Shown here one piece after another: positions 61,109 through 64,000 of a stretch of 64,000 nucleotides of DNA; positions within the stretch are counted from its first letter, which is position 1, and the number at the start of each line of letters is the position of its first letter. The stretch is from JACVRW01 sp963803085 (GTDB lineage: Bacteria; Actinomycetota; Thermoleophilia; Solirubrobacterales; Thermoleophilaceae): NCBI GenBank assembly GCA_963803085.1, contig CAWDLE010000029.1, forward strand, positions 23,694-87,693, in the 5' to 3' direction. Both the position numbers and the translations under genes were made by a program. The notes below the pieces were generated by a model. The model was not told the DNA's origin. It saw nothing but the letters and a program-made list of their open reading frames with translations, and did no database searches.

Positions 61109-61941
61109 GCGGCGCTCCTCTCTCGGCGCACTTCCACGAGTTCCACGTCGGCGATGGGCAACTGAAGAAAACGCGTGCCAAGTCGTCGGAACTCGTCGGG
61201 GTCGCCGGTCGCAAGGAAGCGGTAATGGCCGCGCCGCTCGTCAACCTGTGCCACGTCGGCCTGCCGCAATATCGACTCGACCTCGGCCGCAATCGCCTCA
61301 CCTGAGCTGACAATCGAAACCCCTCGGCCGAGCGTCCTCTGGAGCACGGGCCGGACGAGCGGGTAGTGCGTGCAGCCGAGGATCACGGTGTCGGCGCCCG
61401 CCTGCCGCAGCGGGCCGCAGAGTCCCTCGACGCAGCTCACCACGCGGGCGTCGACCTCGCCACCCTCCTGAATGAGGGGCGCCAGCTCCGCGGACGCGAC
61501 CGCATGGAGCTCCGTGCGCGACGCCGCCTCGGCGAGCGCGCGGGCGTAGGCGCCGCTCGCGACGGTGGCCGGCGTGGCGATCAGGCCCACGCGCCCGTTG
61601 CGCGTGGCCGCCGCAGCCAGCCGCGACTCGGGCGTGACCACGCCCACCACCGGCACGCGGCCGTCGAGCTCCTCGCGAAGTGCGGGCAGCGCCGCCGCCG
61701 TGGCCGAGTTGCAGGCCACCACGAGCAGCTTCGCGCCACGCTCGAGCAGGATGCCCGCGAGCTCGCGAGCGAAGCGGAGCAGCTGGTCGGCGCCGCGGTC
61801 GCCATACGGGAAGCGAGCGGTGTCGCCCAGATAGAGAAAGTCCTCATGCGGAAGCGACACGAGGCACTCATGCAGGACGGTGAGCCCGCCGACTCCGGAG
61901 TCGAAGACGGCGACTGGAAGCGAACGGTCAGGGGCCGCCAT
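61105..61941 (-). CDS. murI: glutamate racemase
   Basis: A 278-residue cofactor-independent racemase giving D-glutamate for peptidoglycan. The two catalytic cysteines are in VVACNSATAAALP (near 76) and ILGCTHYPLV (near 189), and the N-terminal VFDSGVGGLTVL is typical. It heads a murI-rph-rdgB-CDF operon. An AT-rich spacer separates it from the ATPase gene. Confidence 0.96.
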   Translation of the reverse strand: MAAPDRSLPVAVFDSGVGGLTVLHECLVSLPHEDFLYLGDTARFPYGDRGADQLLRFARELAGILLERGAKLLVVACNSATAAALPALREELDGRVPVVGVVTPESRLAAAATRNGRVGLIATPATVASGAYARALAEAASRTELHAVASAELAPLIQEGGEVDARVVSCVEGLCGPLRQAGADTVILGCTHYPLVRPVLQRTLGRGVSIVSSGEAIAAEVESILRQADVAQVDERRGHYRFLATGDPDEFRRLGTRFLQLPIADVELVEVRRERSAA

Positions 61942-61992
61942 GGGCGCCTATGGTGGCATGCGAGGCTGGTCAGGCCCTTTCGTATGCAGGCG

Positions 61993-62006
61993 TATAGCAA
62001 GCTATA
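61993..62006. repeat. 14-bp palindrome beside the ATPase gene
   Basis: TATAGC-AA-GCTATA lies in the AT-rich gap between murI and the ATPase stop. It could be part of the murI promoter region or a boundary of the ATPase segment. Ten bases on, CTTATACAGC (62016-62025) closely matches CTTATACGGC (63238-63247) on the other side of the ATPase gene. Confidence 0.5.
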
Positions 62007-62026
62007 ACGACAGCACTTATACAGCT

Positions 62027-63202
62027 TTATATCTCTTGAGAGCTCCCAAAGCGGCGAAGCAGGTAGTCGGCGAACATCGGCACTGTGAAGTCGAGGAAGC
62101 CGGTCCGTGGGCTGTAGACGAGCCCCTTGCGGATCAGAGATTCCCGCTGGACCGAGAGCTGGCTCGCGGAGCGTCTACCCAGTGCGTGGACCACGTCACG
62201 CGTGGCGTACGGCGGCTCGCCAAGGGAAGCCATCGCGTGCATGACGCGCCGCTCGGCGTCGGTAGCTCGCTCCGCGCGCACGAGGAAGAACCCGTCGTCG
62301 AGCGCGTGCTGAGCCAGCTCGGCTGCTCGCTCCATTTCGCGACGCTCGATGCGCGTCCCATCGGCGACGTTCCACGCATACTTGCCGTACTCCTGAATGA
62401 AGTACGGGTACCCGAGCGTTCGCTCGTACGCCAGGTCGAGCGCGCCCTTGGCGAAGCGCACCTCCCGCACCCAGGCCGGCCGAGCCAGTGCCTCGTCCGC
62501 CGCCTCCCGCGGAAGTCGGCCGATGGTCGGATAACTGAAGAGGCGCTCGGCGTATGACTTCGCCTCTCCTGCGAGCGCGGGCAGGGACGGCAGGCCCGCC
62601 GCCACACACGTCACCGGTAGGCCCTTCTGGTTGATTCGATGGAGTCCGACAACGAAGGGCCCGAATTCGTTTGGATGGATGAACTGCACTTCGTCGAGCA
62701 GGAACACGAGACCCCGGCCGCGTTCCCCCGCGAGCGCCCCAACCTCGAGCAGCAGGTCGACGAAGTCATCGCTCAGAGGGTCAGGGGCAGCCTCGCCGCG
62801 CCCGAGATCGAACCTGAGCTCGAATCCGTTCGGATCGACGACCGTGAAGGTGCTGAGGCGGGCCACCATGCTCCGGAGCCGCTTCGTCGCACGCGCCGTC
62901 GGCTTGAGGTCCTCGATGATCCGTCGGCAGTGGCGGGCGACCAGTCCGGGAAGCGACGTGGATGCCTCGCACTCCTTGAAGATTGGGATCCAGTCACGCT
63001 CGACCGCGAAGTCCTCGAAGGTGTTGAGCAGCACGGTCTTGCCGACGCCGCGGAGACCCTTAACGATCATGCTCTGCCCGGCGGCACCCTGACGAAGCCT
63101 CTCCAGCAGTACGACGAAGGCCTCGATTTCGTCGTCGCGCCCGGTGAGCGCCGGCGGCTTCGTGCCCGCCCCTGGGGCGTACGGATTCGCGCGGGGATCC
63201 AC
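62027..63202 (-). CDS. AAA/NTPase (ATP-binding protein), probably acquired
   Basis: A 391-residue protein. The Walker A loop is GLRGVGKTVLL (near 50-57), Walker B is GLVFLLDEVQF (near 165-175), then sensor-like TCVAAGLPSLP and a C-terminal winged-helix-like region (RRVMHAMASLGEPPYATRDVV). The layout resembles the Orc1/Cdc6-like and STAND-type AAA_16/ATPase_2 proteins often found in mobile or defence loci; no partner gene is seen. It starts with GTG at 63202. The gene is flanked by AT-rich inverted repeats and by matching 10-mers. Confidence 0.8.
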   Translation of the reverse strand: MDPRANPYAPGAGTKPPALTGRDDEIEAFVVLLERLRQGAAGQSMIVKGLRGVGKTVLLNTFEDFAVERDWIPIFKECEASTSLPGLVARHCRRIIEDLKPTARATKRLRSMVARLSTFTVVDPNGFELRFDLGRGEAAPDPLSDDFVDLLLEVGALAGERGRGLVFLLDEVQFIHPNEFGPFVVGLHRINQKGLPVTCVAAGLPSLPALAGEAKSYAERLFSYPTIGRLPREAADEALARPAWVREVRFAKGALDLAYERTLGYPYFIQEYGKYAWNVADGTRIERREMERAAELAQHALDDGFFLVRAERATDAERRVMHAMASLGEPPYATRDVVHALGRRSASQLSVQRESLIRKGLVYSPRTGFLDFTVPMFADYLLRRFGSSQEI

Positions 63203-63223
63203 TGTCTAAGTGATTCTAAGACG

Positions 63224-63244
63224 GTATAAGGACAACCCTTATAC
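63224..63244. promoter_or_regulatory. inverted repeat upstream of the ATPase gene
   Basis: GTATAAGG-ACAAC-CCTTATAC is a perfect 8-bp inverted repeat in an AT-rich stretch 22 bases upstream of the ATPase start. TTAGAATCACTTAGACA between it and the GTG could supply the -10. It is a candidate operator or, equally, an element end. Surrounding DNA is far more AT-rich than the rest of the window. Confidence 0.5.
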
Positions 63245-63360
63245 GGCGCGGATCGCCTAGCTCTGGCCCTGCGCGAGCGCTTCGAAGTCCGACGGCGATG
63301 AGTCTCGCCGTGTGTCCCGGTCTGTACCCACACGGATCAACCGCACTCGAGGAGAACGAC

Positions 63361-63936
63361 ATGACCGCTACCTACACGTTCGACGTCTTTTCCAGCCTCG
63401 ACGGCTACGGCGCCGCCAGCGGCACATGGACCGGCTACTGGGGAAAGCAAGGCCCCGAGTTGCTCGACCACCGCCTTGCCTTGTACGGCGCGGAGCAGCG
63501 GATGGTCTTCGGGGCCAACACGTATCGGGCATTCGCGCGGATGCTGGCCTCGAGCTCCGAGGAGTCCGAAGTGCGTGACCCATGGGTCACTCGGATGAGG
63601 AGCCTGCCGGCAACGGTGGTGTCGACGACGCTGGAAGGCCCCCTCGACTGGCCGAACGCGACCGTCGTGAGCGGTGACGCCGTCGACGTCATCGCCCGGC
63701 TCAAGGAGGAGTCCGAGGTGCCGTTGCGCTCGCACGGCAGCCTGTCATTGAACCGGGCGCTGATGGCCGCCGGCCTAGTCGACCGCCTGCAGGTGACGCT
63801 CTTCCCAGTCATCACCGGTCAGACCGGTCTGGACCCGATCTTCAAGGGTGCGGCCGACTTCGACCTGGAGCTGGTCGAGAACCGGACGCTCGACGGCCAC
63901 ATCCAAGAGCTCATCTACCGACCCACCCTCCATTGA
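63361..63936 (+). CDS. dihydrofolate-reductase-like (RibD C-terminal family) protein
   Basis: A 191-residue protein of the RibD-C/DHFR superfamily: YTFDVFSSLDGYGA at the start, MVFGANTYRAFARML, the NADPH-site region PLRSHGSLSLNRALMAAGLVDRLQVTLFPVITG and a final LIYRPT strand. These small proteins are probable NADPH-dependent reductases of unknown substrate; true folate reduction is unlikely. AGGAG precedes the ATG at 63361. The last 64 bases of the window hold nothing I recognise. Confidence 0.88.
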   Translation: MTATYTFDVFSSLDGYGAASGTWTGYWGKQGPELLDHRLALYGAEQRMVFGANTYRAFARMLASSSEESEVRDPWVTRMRSLPATVVSTTLEGPLDWPNATVVSGDAVDVIARLKEESEVPLRSHGSLSLNRALMAAGLVDRLQVTLFPVITGQTGLDPIFKGAADFDLELVENRTLDGHIQELIYRPTLH

Positions 63937-64000
63937 CCTGGCCTGCGTTGCCACGCTCACGTGCCTGCCGGATCGCGGACGCTGGCTGCGCAACCTCATC

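Overview
The window is one continuous stretch of very GC-rich, densely packed chromosome from a high-GC actinomycete-type bacterium. The gene content (bifunctional transaldolase/phosphoglucose isomerase, GuaB3, an A2-type caa3 oxidase operon, TldD/PmbA, and a c-di-AMP leader in front of a cell-wall hydrolase) and the frequent GTG/TTG starts with ATGA/GTGA overlaps suggest class Thermoleophilia (Solirubrobacterales or relatives). That placement is inference. I found no rRNA, tRNA, CRISPR, prophage or insertion sequence. No stretch over 300 bases lacks a gene or gene remnant.

Layout. 1-5655: glucokinase, transketolase, transaldolase-PGI (minus strand, runs off the left edge). 5700-6380: a scar where 3' fragments of an SRPBCC gene and a LuxR gene meet. 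6202-12900: FAD oxidoreductase; a divergent AraC regulator and ACC-deaminase operon; cytochrome c and cell-envelope genes. 13372-21900: galactokinase and the cytochrome oxidase cluster (subunits II, I, III, small membrane subunits, a USP-like tandem protein, a di-heme cytochrome). 21884-31034: glycosyltransferase, small exported proteins, STAS, IF-1, cold-shock protein, a frameshifted enoyl-CoA hydratase, HIT, a CCA-enzyme/CorA fused frame, alanine racemase and a CBS protein. 31170-37666: nnrE-D, acpS, glmS (frameshifted), glmM, rpsI and rplM, all on the minus strand. 37736-39145: a c-di-AMP (ydaO-type) riboswitch and an M23 peptidase. 39175-47764: cupin, a trypsin/NUC1 fusion, a P450, acetyltransferases, a methyltransferase and a TetR/MMPL pair. 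47777-54490: a long minus-strand run guaA, guaB3, pfkB-type kinase, D,D-carboxypeptidase, LysM, pyrF and HU. 54612-61941: PmbA/TldD, a CDF transporter, rdgB, rph and murI. 62027-63936: an AT-flanked AAA-type ATPase and a DHFR-like protein.

Biologically the window is mostly central metabolism (pentose phosphate pathway, GMP and UMP synthesis), amino-sugar and peptidoglycan supply (glmM, glmS, alr, murI, D,D-carboxypeptidase, two putative murein hydrolases) and aerobic respiration. The most unusual material is not a protein system. It is two families of structured intergenic DNA: (i) two three-copy arrays of a 44-45 bp unit, each with a 9-bp stem and 3-nt loop, placed directly behind a stop codon in the same relative orientation but with different stem sequences; (ii) a ~110 bp long-hairpin element present twice in full with compensatory stem changes, plus a third copy sharing its conserved end box. 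Other notable items are the protease-nuclease fusion without a canonical start, two apparent CTG starts inside CTGA overlaps, an S9 protein with a ~175-residue acidic extension, and two single-base frameshifts in otherwise intact genes, which may be sequence errors.
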